Assembly (NCBI GenBank): GCA_020086605.1
Contig: JACBWW010000017.1
Location: 18,492,479 to 18,556,478 of the forward strand
Length of the DNA stretch: 64,000 nucleotides
Origin: Lanius collurio
Taxonomy: Eukaryota > Chordata > Aves > Passeriformes > Laniidae
Direction: 5' to 3'
Shown piece by piece: positions 25,421 through 37,030 of this stretch. Position numbers and translations under genes: made by a program. The notes under the pieces were generated by a model. That model did not search any database. It worked only from the letters and a program-made list of their open reading frames with translations, and was not told the origin of the DNA. Within the stretch, counting starts at the first letter, position 1, and every line of letters starts with the position of its first letter.

Positions 25421-25741
25421 AGATGCCTCCTCAGCAAGTTCACTGATGACACCAAGCCAGGAGGAGTGACCAATACCCCTGAGTTCTGTGCAGCCCTTCG
25501 GAGGGACCTTGACAGGCTGGAGGGATTGGCAATGAAGAACTGTCTGAAATTCAGCAAAGGCAAATGCAGGGTCCTGCACCTGATGAGAAATAACCCCATG
25601 CACCAGGATAAGCAGGGGGCTGACTGGCTGGAAAACAGCTCTGAGGAGAAGGACCTGGGGGTCCTGGTGGACAAAAAGCTGTCCATGAGCCAGCAGTTTC
25701 TTTGTGGCCTTGCAGGCCAGGGGTATCCTGGGGTGCATTAG
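25421..25741 (+). pseudogene. CR1 reverse transcriptase remnant, motif C to thumb
   Basis: After a frameshift the CR1 protein continues in another frame: LSKFTDDTKPGG carries the motif C catalytic pair as FTDD (25439-25450), where CR1 relatives usually have FADD, so both aspartates survive. Next come the recognisable CR1 blocks ALRRDLDRLEGLAMKN, FSKGKCRVLHL, NNPMHQ, GADWLE and [17 protein letters not shown]. The frame then breaks near 25700, and the next block ([13 protein letters not shown], then ALVKPHLE) is read in a third frame to about 25885. Confidence 0.9.
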
Positions 25742-25885
25742 GAAGAGAATTGACAGCAGATTGAGGGAGGTGATCCTGCCTCTCTACTCAGCCCTGGTAA
25801 AGCCACATCTGGAGTGCTGTGTCCAATTTTGGGCTCATCGTTACAAGGGAGGAATGGAGATCCCGGAATGGGTCCAGCAGAGGTG

Positions 25886-26539
25886 GATTTTTAATGGTCT
25901 CTATTTAGCCTCCATAACTGTCCCTCTAGGAGCATGATTCCAACATTTAGATAATGAAACTTCTCACCATTTGACTTTAGAAGCGCCTAAGGTGTGTTGT
26001 GGTCGGTAACCCGGCACACCTGCAGGGCACAGTGCAGTAGTGCCCTGAAAGCAGTCAGACTCACATGGAAGTTGCATTGTGCCTGAACCAAACATACTGC
26101 ACCAGTTTGACAGCTGGCTTCATCAGTCCTGTCTCAAGGATTTCTGCACAATCTGTGCTACAGGAACTCATGGAGTAAGACTTACCTGTTACTGTTTTGG
26201 TACTGCAGATGTGTGTGACTAAATCAGAAAAAGTTTTGAAGTGAGTGAGAATTTAAATATTTCCTATTTGATTTTTTTCTTTAGCTATTGCTGTTCTTGT
26301 GGTTGTTCATTACCATTATTCATGATGTACATTGTCAAGGCCCATTTGTAAACTCTCAGCTTTAATTCTTACATCCAGTTTTCAAGAGAAAGATTTGAGG
26401 AATGGAAACATAAAAAAAAATAGAAATGAAAACTGCTTTTCCATTCAGGACAGCTCAACAATTGCAACCTATTTTAAATATTTTTTTATAGGCACATATT
26501 TTCTGGGTTTGGATAAATAGAGAAATCCGGTGCATATTA
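25886..26539. other. Non-coding stretch downstream of CR1
   Basis: No CR1 similarity continues past about 25885 and no gene is recognised. An unrecognised 62-codon frame lies at 26332-26520. Confidence 0.6.
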
Positions 26540-26880
26540 ACAATAACTTTGAAAGCTCAGTAATTATCACCAGAAATCATCATTAAGCCTCCAGATAAAC
26601 AATGAAATGCCACTTGGTTATACAATACAATAGGAATAATTTCCACTAATTATTCCTGTGATGAATTTTGCTCATTACCTTTTACTAGAGGAACAAGAAA
26701 CTGAAAAATCAGTATTTCAGGTCACTTTTTTTCATCTGGGAACACTAGTTATGTATTTTGCACAGTATTAAAGGGAACCAGAGGGCAGCCAATGAGATTA
26801 AGAAATATTAAACTTAGAACTAATTGTGATTAACAATAAATGCAGCTGTCATCTGCATGCAAACAACTGCTGATTCAGAG
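26540..26880. promoter_or_regulatory. Candidate distal regulatory block
   Basis: Non-repetitive AT-rich sequence dense in TAATTA/ATTA-type homeodomain cores (for example around 26633-26662 and 26820-26840). It also has an octamer-like ATGCAAAC near 26860. There is no coding signal. The call rests on texture only; conservation has not been tested. Confidence 0.2.
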
Positions 26881-29800
26881 GAAGGTTCTGTCACTTACAG
26901 TCTTTCTTTAGAGACTCAGTTTTTCCTTTCCTTTAAAACAATCATCTTGATGTCTCTTTTGGATAGATTATATAGATTAATTTCTGTGTAAATTCAGCAT
27001 CATGTCTTTCTTCCTTTGCTCATATAATGTCTAACTGTAAAACTTGTTTCTTCCCACATTTACTATGTAGCTTTAGATTTATTTTTGCCTTTTTGAGTAT
27101 CATCACTCAATCCCACTGATGCTGATGTGAGATCTTTGCTTTGCTGTCTGAACACAGCTAGAAAAGCCAATGAACAGTTTGAGCTTTTTACACTCAGACG
27201 TCTCAAGCTGGGGAATCACTTTGTTTGGGAACATTGGTCAACCAGGTTTTCAACTTATACAGAAATTCGATTACCTGTGATGCCAGAGAAGATGTCAGCA
27301 TTGTGGTCAGCTGGTTTATGGTCTTTAGGGTGTCTATACGGCTCAATCAAAACATCTACTCAATCTAGGATGTGTTGCAATTAATGAAAAAAATAATCAG
27401 TGCTGCAGAAGACAGAAACTGATCAGAAATTTTCTGCTGGAATGTTTTGCCCTCCAAAGATCCTGATCTTTCAGGAAGAAATGTTTCTATGGAGTGTGGA
27501 ATGTGGGGAAGCCCAGCTTGTTCACCACTGGGCACCTATCCTCACCTCAACCACCCTGAAGCTGCCTAGATTCCCACTTTTGAGCACCTGAGGCTCTGAA
27601 ACTTTGAGGGGAAATTAGAGAAAGTCAAAGAATAGGATTGATTTTATTTTGGTTGTGATTTAAAGTTATGTATAGCACTCTTTGTAGTTTTTGCAGAAAA
27701 TGGGTAAATCAGAGAATGGTTTCATCTGGTCTTTTTTGGGGCACGTTTCTTCAGCAGAAAGGGATCATCCTTTGGGAATGAGTGCTTCCTTCCATTTTTC
27801 AGAAAGCCTAAATTAGATTTCAATATAAAACTTTTAGACAGAAGAGCTGGGACCAAAGAATCCTTCCCAAAATGACGTGTAATGTCATATATATGTTTAT
27901 TCTTATAATTACAGTTACAGTTGGGTATATGTATGCATATATGAACACATACAAAGATATCTATAGAGAGATATTAATTCAAATTATGCTAGAAATTTTG
28001 GTTGATTTTCCTTTTTTTTAAGAATAGAGTTTTGAAATCTGTCAATTTCTTGCAAATGACAGTTATGGTTTTCCTAAAATTCTGTGTAAAACAAATATTT
28101 TGCTTTGTCTTTTCTGTAGATGAGAGAATCTGAAGTCTGCTAACCACAGATGTGAATGATGTAGCATTCTAACAGAGTTTCAGGGAAAATAGAGCATGAA
28201 ATTCAGAGTATTCCTGCAGTTTTGATAGAAAAACAAATCATTTTTTCAATGTTGAAAAATAATACTTTCAAGGGACTCACCTTGCTGGGTATTTTCAGAT
28301 GCTTTTCATCAAAAGACTGCACATACATAGAATAAAAATATCTAAATGAAATGCATATTTTTCAGTCTCCCAATGTGGCTATGATATTACAAGACAAGAT
28401 GTACACTAATTTACCATTGCTAGCTGAGCTGTTTCAGTGTGACAATGAGTAATTGACCAATAGGTTTGGAAACAGATGTAAAGTGGCAGTGCAATGTTTC
28501 CAGTGGGGTTATTATAAAACACTTGCTTTCTTAGTTTCCAGTATAGACAGCTTTGGACCGTATAATCCATCAATGAAATTGTTAACTGAATTAAATCCTG
28601 ACTCGATTTAGAAATAAAATTTGATTTATGATATTTAGAAGGTCCTTTTAGTGTACTAGCTAAACACCTCACAAACCTCACCATAGCTTCACTTGCATAT
28701 GAGTTGCAAACAGAAACCTCCTGAGTGAGTTTTCCATACTCATCAGAGTTCTGTGACAGTGGTGCTGAGCACCCAATCTCCCTCCATACTGATGGTCTAA
28801 CTTCAAGCTCCTTTGTCTTTACTCCCAGTGGAGCAAGTATAGCTGCATGCAACTTAAATTTATAAAGAAACTTGATATGGAAAACTGTAGGAGAGATAAA
28901 AGAATCAGTAAAAAGTTGAGGTTGTATCTAGGCTGAACATCTTTATGACAGCAAAGAAAATAACTAGCTGTAAGCAGCTAAAGTACATTCTGCAGTTTCA
29001 GATATGTATGCTGCTCCAGTTCCCATTCCCAAGGTTGTTTACTATTATGGCACCATGGCTTGTGATATCAAGTCATCTCATATAATGCTGCTGACATCTC
29101 AGTGCATGTCAGGTGCATTTTAGGGCTGGATGAAAGCATGAGATTTTTAAAAAAATGTATGTCTCAATGCATTCCATTGCATTTCAGACATTGAGCAAGA
29201 GCAGTTTTGGAAAAGTGTCTTTGCTACCTTCTAAGAAACAGAAGGTTGAATTCTATGGTTACACCCTGTCATCTGCACAGTTTTCTCTGCAATTCAGAGC
29301 AAAACTGCGAGCAAAATATTTAAAATCATTTAGCCATAACTAGAGTATGGTAAGTGTTTGGTCTTATTACTGGAGCATATAGTATATTTAATTGTGTGAT
29401 CGACATTGGATGCAATCCCTTGTCTATTTATATGATTATAGCATGGTGAAAATATATGGCTAGATAGAGGAAGGCATATATACGTCTGGTACTGTTAATT
29501 TTGCACTTTTGTGGTTATTTGCATGCCTACAAGTTATGTAATACATAATGATAAAATATATACATATGACTGATAAGTCCATCTGAAATTCTGTAAGTTA
29601 TGAAGATCAGGTAAATTAAATTAGTGTTTTAAGCTACTACTAGAGAATCTCTGAAGTAAAATCTGTGTAAGAAGATGAATCTGGTTTATCTGAAGACTGA
29701 TATCTAAAGAGAGTTGAGGACAAAAATGTTGCCTTTTGTTGAATGGTAATGGAAAATCTATGTCTTTAATTGCATCCACTAGCAGTACTCAGAAAAATTA

Positions 29801-30759
29801 ACAGAATGCGGAGTAGTATAAGATCCCAAAGAGCATGTGTTAGATATTTTATTTCAGAACATCAGTTATACTACTGAAGTAGGATATTGAAGTTGCCAGC
29901 TTATCAGAAAACTATGCATAACTCAAAAAATTTGAAGACTTTAGTCTCAGACTTCCTAGTTAGTTGTTCAGGGACTAAATTTTTAGATTGCTGCCCAGAG
30001 TTTGGTGCCTGGTTTTAGTACAGGAGACATAACTGCCAAATGATGAGATTTTCAAACTGTGCTGAGCTACCTAAGCTGGCCTTCTGGAACTACTAGGAAC
30101 AAAGGTGGGCTTACCTGTCCTCCAGTACTTACAACTTTAGTGCCAGTGGGACTCACAAATGTGAAACTCTACGACGTAGGGAGCTATTATTCATTTCTCA
30201 TTAAATGCATCTGGAGAAGCCAATGGTGATCCTCCTCTAACCTTTTATCCAATAAGTCATGATTAAAGTACTCACCCAGGTTGCAGGAAAGGCACATTCA
30301 ATTGTCTCCTCTACTTAATAGGATTCAACCCACTCCCCCATGTCCCAAAAGAACATCATAATAGCCACACTATAAGATATTCTGAGTAAAGGCTTTCTCA
30401 GTCCCATGAAAGCTGTTTCATGCTGTCTGAAATAATTGAAACTAGTGCTAGTGCTTTTGCTGTTGCAGTGTTCTAAGAATAATAATGGAAGAAAAGCTTG
30501 GTGGGGAAAGGTAATATCTCCTATAAGACCATCCGATGCAGCTGAAAGGAAAGGACAAGCTCAGGGTCATCTAAGACATTCCCCAGATCTACAGTAGAAA
30601 TTTAATTTTGAAATAATACATTTCATGTAAAAGATGTAAGGCCAAAGAGAGAATTGCTGTGGCACCTGGGAATGTGGACTTTGTCCCTACTCAGGTGAGT
30701 ACTTAACACCATTACTTAAATCATGGGACGAGGACTTGGCATTCAGGTAGCTGAGTTAG
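26881..30759. other. Non-coding stretch
   Basis: No gene recognised apart from an isolated 148-codon minus-strand frame at 28406-28852, listed separately. Low-complexity TA-rich DNA lies at about 27886-27975. Confidence 0.55.
28406..28852 (-). other. Isolated open frame, 148 codons, unrecognised
   Basis: The predicted product has a normal-looking mix of residues but matches no family I know and shows no signal peptide, membrane segment or repeat. In 64 kb of DNA with this base composition, one or two frames of this length are expected by chance (rough estimate from stop frequency). I see no convincing splice sites or promoter. Most likely it is not a gene. Confidence 0.12.
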
Positions 30760-31374
30760 ATGGCTCTAGCTCCATTGTTGTTACATCCATTCACTGTGAA
30801 AAAATGGATAAAACAGGACATGCAGCTGGAAGCTGTAAGCTATTATATTTTTTTTCCTAGCACAATTATTAAATACTCTTCATCCCTGTCAGCGCACATA
30901 ACTTTATGTCCTGGTAGCTTGGGAAAGATGTCCTCATCAAAGGCAATATGTCAGTTTTTTCAAATGTGTTTCAGTGAGTTATTTCAGGCTGTCTCATCTC
31001 CATTTTATTTGGCACACTGTCTCTTTCATGAAATTTCTTACACCGAGTGCTTCTTCCTGCAGAAAACACCTGTTTTGCACCAGAGCTGCTTCACAACAGT
31101 TTTCCATTCTGGGCTAGGTGCTCTGTCTGGCATCTCCCTTTCCAGCCACTCACCTCCATGGTGGGCACCTGCAGCCCTCTGCAGAGGGAAGCACACAGAC
31201 TGGGCACACAGGGAGCCCACCGGTGTGTCTGCAGGGATAATGGGTGATGCTCATAGCCCTGTCTCCCAGCTCAGCTGGTCTGATGGCAGTTCAAAGTGGC
31301 AGCTGTTACCTTCATCTCACCTTTTTTTCTCCATTATTAATTTTCACTGGAGCATTAAAAAAGCTCTCCTGTGA
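30760..31374 (+). other. Longest open frame, 204 codons, unrecognised
   Basis: This is the longest uninterrupted frame in the window and is not part of CR1. The product is rich in S, H, F and L with several C and W residues. It shows no known domain, no clear signal peptide and no membrane-segment pattern. The second half (about 31060-31270) is C+G-richer, which lowers stop density and gives competing frames on both strands. I see no Kozak-like context strong enough to choose a start. A single-exon gene or retrocopy is possible but unsupported; by rough estimate a chance frame this long is uncommon (well under one expected) but not excluded. Confidence 0.12.
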
Positions 31375-34300
31375 AGTCAGAGGCCATGTATGGTCTCCAT
31401 GAGGGAATAACTCAAGAGGTGTTAGCTGAAGTTGGGAGACTACATTTTTACTGTTTTTCAGAACTGCATGGAGAATGCCAGCTAAACAATGTCCGACAGC
31501 CAGGACAACATCCCAAAGGTCTGCAAGTACAGCTGAGTTGTTGCCAGACCTGCCAATCCCTCATATGCTGGTAACAACCTTGTCATTGTTGCTAAAGAAG
31601 TAACATTTTACTCTCATTTATCTTGAAAAAATGAATACTGACAGCTCTAGCCCTTAAAATTTAGGGCAACCCATAAAATCAGAGCTAATAATTATTTTTT
31701 TGAAATTTATTTTCTCTAGGATTCTTTTATGCTTCAGCCTCACTTTTAATTGGTGAAATTGGGTTATATTTGAATTATACACTTCCTTCCTGACTTGTCC
31801 TATTTTGCCTGTCATTGACAGAAGCAGTTATGTTACATAAAAAACATGGGGTGAGAGGAATAAGATAGGATACAGATTAGGCCTAAAAGCAAAAATGGTA
31901 ATTCCCATTCATGGTTAAGTGGTATAAAAGTTCAGTTAAAAAATGAGGTCATACAGGGAATCTTTGGCTGGAAATTCTATGCTCTAGACCTTTAATACTA
32001 CACAGAAAGCATAAAATTCAATCACATAAAGGCTTAAATCTAGTTTGAAAATGAGTTAGCCGTGGTGATCTCAATTTTCTTGTTGCAATAATGTTTATTA
32101 CACAAATATTTGTCATTAATGGTAAGCATTAAAGTCAGAATTAAAACTCCATGGATTGGTCAAAAGTCCAGGTAACATATATTTATGCAAAGTCCAAAGA
32201 AGCAAAGAGTGCATTTCTGCTTGGCATTGCAGTGTCATTAACAAGGTCAAGATTTCGCCCAGAGCCATCTCACTGCTGCTACAGGGCAGCTGTAAAGGAA
32301 GAACCTGTTGGTTGGCACTTAACAGTTTCTCGAGATGGAAACACTTAGATCACTGGAAGTGTTGTCCCACTCACTTCTCAAAATAATGATACTTCATAAC
32401 AGGGTGTGATTTCCTGCTTACAGGGATGGGAGATGCAGAAGTATTGCCACAGCTTTTGGAAGTAGTTAGCGCTGAACCATGCACCAAAAATGGAGTTTTA
32501 CTGAGGCAGCATCATCCAGCACAGGCAGCTGCAATCCACACAGCAAAGAGCCTTCAGTGAGCTATAACCAAAGCCTTTACAGGGAAATGGGGAAATTTTG
32601 CACTTGAAAATACAGTTTTTATTTTTTTTATTTCTTATTTTGATAAATTTTTCAAACAAGTGTTGAAACTAATGCTCTTTGTTCTTCAGAATATGTGTTA
32701 GAGAAAAAATCATTTTGCTATGACTCTAACTTAATATAGTTTTGTTCTAGTTGCTATATTAGGAATGTGATATATATTTATATATCACATATTCGGAGAT
32801 GCTTTCACATTGACAGAGTATAGTATTCATTTCAATTTATATTAATTTGTATTTTTCCAGTGCTATTTAAATGCTTTTAACTTTCTGAGATATTCTAACA
32901 TTAGCAAAGTGTGACAATTTTACATAATCAAAACAAACAGTTCAATATTTCTGATTCTATATTTCTTGTAGCTCTCATTCTGTGAAAACTGATAACACTT
33001 TCACCTTTCTCTCTGATTTAGAATGAAAACATATTTTTATTTGTAAAGGCTTTTCATATAAAGGAAATCCTTTTATGGATTGGAGCCTGTTGTGACTCTG
33101 ATACTATGGGGAGACAACTAGCCATCATTTAGAAGAAGCAGGCACCTCCAGAAAGTGTTTCTAAAATAGATTTTTCACACTGTTGTGATAAATCATCAGC
33201 CAGAGATGATAATTTCCCTGCACTGATTGGGAAATGTGTTACAGCAACTAGTTTAGACTTTGACAGAACATTTAGATGTTCTCATCCAAAGTGGACCCAA
33301 ATTCAGAGATAACTTATGTATTACTACTGCAAGTAAGTGTCTCTAAGTAGTTACAATCAACAAACTATCCATGAGATTGTTTAGAATTGACTTGATGGTG
33401 GGAAGAGAGTATCACTTTAATTTACTCTATCTTACAGTTCCCCAGTCTTTTGTTTATTTCCTTTCTATTTCCTTCCATTGCATCCCTCTTTTGTGCTTAT
33501 ATTTTTAAAAATCTAAAAATGTTGGCTCCCCTGAATCTGTGCTTGCACCACTTCTGATTTTGCCCTAATGTCTTTAGGCACACAAGTCAACTAATTACTT
33601 CAATCCAATCAATTGCCTGACCTGCAACAAACACAGAATTAAAAATCCTGATTAACTGCATAGGATGTTTGTTTTCCTTCTTTCTGGATGCTCTCTAAGA
33701 GTGGATTATGTTTTAAAAATAAACAACGTGATGGGGAGACTAAGCTTCAGAAAACCACGTTTTCTGATCAATTACTCTTTTCCCAGGAGCCATATCTGTT
33801 AGATGTCCTTTTTCTTGAACTGCAGAATCTAAATACCCCTAGCCTTATTCTAGGGCTTCCTGTCTAATTCCATTCAGGAAACTGCTCTCTCTAAGTATAA
33901 TTGGGACCCCGATGGCATGTTATACTCCAGAGAATTGCAGCAAGAACTGAACTTGTGATTTGTACTGGTCTGCATACAGATTGCATTATGCAGCACTTTT
34001 GTCAGACTAGGACAGTGAAACTTGGGGGTTTTGTCAATTATTTTCTTTCCCAATTAAGACTCTTGAGTGATCTGGGCTCTGCTGAATTAAATAAAAGATT
34101 CCTGCTGGTGACAACGACTCAGTCCATGGAAAACAGTCCCTTCTGCCTTTTTCATGTGAGCAGAACCTCATAGTTCCATTCCTCACATGAGTTCAAATGC
34201 TTACTTCAGGATTCCGCTAAAATACTCTTCTTGACTCAGCCACGCCATCAACAGTCTGTACTTCATGAGAAAAGTATATCCAAGATTTCATATATTTTGA

Positions 34301-36227
34301 TGGAGAACACCTGGGAAAAGCAGGAAACTTCTTTTATCTGTGTTTTCACCAATGTTAACTGAAGTACAGAAAAGGTTAAATCCTCCCTATACATCAAAAG
34401 CAGATATACAGATGCTCCAAACCCAGCCCTGAGCCAGGCACAGTCCCAAATCTGTACAGCTGCATTCCTGTGGCTGGGAGCCATCAGCAGAGCTCAGCTG
34501 AGAAGAGGATATATCTGGTAAAACCTTGGTATCCTGATGGCCAGACGGCAGCTGTGGCATGGCCCTCAGGGATAAAATAGGGACAGAAAAAGTCCTGGAC
34601 TGGCTGCCTTTGGGTCAGCAGCATGCCCATCTGGGATTTCCCAGCCATCCAAGCTGTCCATGGAGGATCTGGACCAATCAAGCAAACCTCGTGCTTTGGA
34701 GGGTTGCAGTTTGCCCATCTGTGTTCATTGAAAGTCTAGGGAAAATTACTTTAAAAAGTACTCAGCAACTGTACAAGCCCAGAGAATTGTTGTAGCAGGC
34801 ATTTCTGAAATATTCTGTAGATGCCCTGGTTCATTATGTAAAGCTATGAAAAGCCAGTAATATCAGAGACGTGCCAAGGCTTTTAGGCATTATACAGTCC
34901 AAACAGAAATGTTTGGCACTGCTCATTAGTGGAGTCACCTGATATGAAAAAGGCAGACCTGGGGTTTCTTCTTCAGTCTTCTTACCTACGATAGCTTGCA
35001 AAATTGTTGCTTAAGCAAGCAATTAACTCATTGTGTTTCCAAGTATGTGTTCCTGAAACTGAAGGTGTACCTGCAGAACAGTCAATCTCCTCCTGTGGAG
35101 AGTTGAAACTCTAAAGTTTTCAAGTGGCACTGGTTGCCTTGTTGATTCAAAGAGCTGCAGTGTTTTGCCTCTTGTTTTTCCTTCAAAGACTTGCATTATG
35201 CGGGGATATAACAGCTTTTCAGTGCAGTGGATGACAGGACCATTGTGTTGTGATGGGTGTATGTGTGTGTAACCATGGCTACTACCATTTTCAGACCATC
35301 TTTTCTTTTACATCACTGCAGTCGTACTTTTGGGGTTACATTATTTGGGTTTCATTTCTGAACAGGAGTTAGAAATAGAAATAGAAGTCTTCTCTGATAC
35401 AGAGTTTTCCACCAACTCCTGTCTTCCTGACTTTGTGAAAAGAGGTTAGAGTTTAATTATTTACAATTTGAGTGACCCTTTTAAAAGTTGGTCACTTCTA
35501 GGCAAGTCTCCAAGCTCACATTTACTATTGACACTAAGAGCTGTTGTGTGTGACATCCTTCAGGAAAAGCATCCTTTCCTTGAGATAAAGCCCAGCAAAG
35601 CAACCTTCACACCTTTTATCACAGTGTACAATGGGAGCAGGTGCTGAGCCAAAGTCTGCAGACATCAGTTGAATCTTTTAATCTACTTCAGTGTTATTGT
35701 TCAAGCCCTGCAGTAAGTGAGTCTTTCCCACTGTTAAGCAGCAAGCAGGAGGATCTGAGCTGTGGTAATGCAGAAGTACGGGGATACAGTGCAGTGCTGT
35801 GAGGTCTGTCAGTACATTCAGAGGGAATGTCACTTGGGAGACTCTACCTAAGAGTTAGAATTGATCTCTTAAAACCTGTTTTTCTGCCTTAGATGTAAAA
35901 GACACTGTCACTTATCTTCACAAAAAATAAAAAAAAATAGGCAAAACCAGTTCTTACAACTCAGTCAAGCAGCAAAGCTATCTAACCTCTGACAGAAAAG
36001 TACTGAAAGCATTAAAGAAAATTCTGCTGGTGTAATGAGTGCCACTGTTTCCTTCAGATCATTTAAATCAGAATGAGACTTCATGTAAACACCAGAGCAA
36101 AGCAGTATAAGCCTACAAAAAATCAGCAGAGCTCTTCCAACTGTGAATCTGGCCCCAAAGGCACACTTTGAAACCAATAACTAATTTTTTTTCAGGCTGG
36201 CTATTAAGAACAATCCATGACAACAAT
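31375..36227. other. Non-coding stretch
   Basis: No gene recognised. It contains the imperfect TA-rich palindrome at 32766-32789. A C+G-richer patch at about 34420-34690 carries short overlapping frames on both strands. Confidence 0.55.
32766..32789. repeat. TA-rich inverted repeat
   Basis: TGTGATATA (32766-32774) and TATATCACA (32781-32789) are exact reverse complements around a 6-base AT spacer. Such AT palindromes arise easily and can be unstable or form cruciforms. Confidence 0.9.
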
Positions 36228-36228
36228 G

Positions 36229-36312
36229 GCTAATGGAAATAGCCAGTTCCAAAACGTAGAGCTAATGTACTGCCTTCAAAAGAAATGGAGTTAATCAGTT
36301 ATTTCCATTAGC
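36229..36312. repeat. 13-bp inverted repeat with 58-bp spacer
   Basis: GCTAATGGAAATA at 36229-36241 is matched exactly by its reverse complement TATTTCCATTAGC at 36300-36312. No terminal features of a DNA transposon are obvious and the unit is short, so it may be coincidental. Each arm contains a TAAT core. Confidence 0.8.
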
Positions 36313-36628
36313 TGCCCTGCTTGGGCACAGCTTCTCCTGGAATATGCTGTCTGTGTGGATTCATAAAGCATACACTGTAAACCAAAGTCCTACGTAGATT
36401 GTAGCATCAATTTTCATTCTGCTTTTTTAGAGGATTACTTTTTAACTTATTTATACATATGTGTGTTTTATTGATCTCACCTTTTCACAGGACAGATATC
36501 AGTTACTGATAGTTAAAAAAACACGATTAAAATATTAGACCAGTATGTTGAGGTGAGGTGATAATGTAGCTTATATTGCCTGGCTGTCATATGAGCTTCC
36601 TGGCCAGGGAGTTGGAAGGATTTGTTGA

Positions 36629-36645
36629 AGAATAATAATAATAAT
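36629..36645. repeat. (AAT)n microsatellite
   Basis: About five AAT units, short and uninterrupted. Confidence 0.9.
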
Positions 36646-36729
36646 TCTAAATTTGCCATACTCATGAGTGCAACTAACTGAGAACAGACTTCAGGGAATG
36701 AGGAGTCTGCTGCTGCTGGCTAAGAAGTG

Positions 36730-37030
36730 ATTAGTAACTGGCATAAAACTTCACTGTTCGGGTAAATACAAAAGTGAGACATTAAAATGCTAGAACCATC
36801 TAAGCTCTCGTTATCACTTCTTGTGACTACTGACAACAGGCGTGTTTGTGATATGACACAAAGCCAGAATTAACTTTACATATAGAACTTTCTATTCTGC
36901 TCACACTCTATGGAGACAGTATTGCTGTCTGAGTGATCGGTTATCAGTGCAGCTTTTTGCCTTGATGCGCTCTTCTCGAGTCACATTTGCTTTTCACACA
37001 GTCTGTTTTCTCACAGTTCATGCTACCCTT
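36730..37030. promoter_or_regulatory. Candidate regulatory block with retained CpGs
   Basis: Six CpGs (about 36759, 36809, 36841, 36938, 36968 and 36977) lie within about 220 bp in a CpG-poor window. The sequence is non-repetitive with no open frame of note. CpG retention can reflect selection or low germline methylation, but could also be chance. No promoter motif is identified. Confidence 0.22.

Larger units (their letters stand above)
24745..25885 (+). mobile_element. CR1 LINE fragment, reverse-transcriptase part of ORF2
   Basis: This is a partial CR1 non-LTR retrotransposon in plus orientation. It begins just before the GPDEIHP motif that precedes the RT domain, runs through the palm and thumb, and stops after the text for PEWVQQR. 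A CR1 copy normally loses its 5' end and keeps its 3' UTR; here both ends are missing, so the 3' part was lost after insertion or by recombination. The reading frame shifts at least three times (about 24940, 25410 and 25700) and there is an in-frame stop near the GPDEIHP text. It cannot make a working enzyme. The left edge is approximate. Confidence 0.93.

Noticed and set aside
25155..25738. Minus-strand open frames of 82, 105 and 111 codons
   Set aside because: They are antisense shadows of the CR1 reverse-transcriptase remnant on the plus strand.
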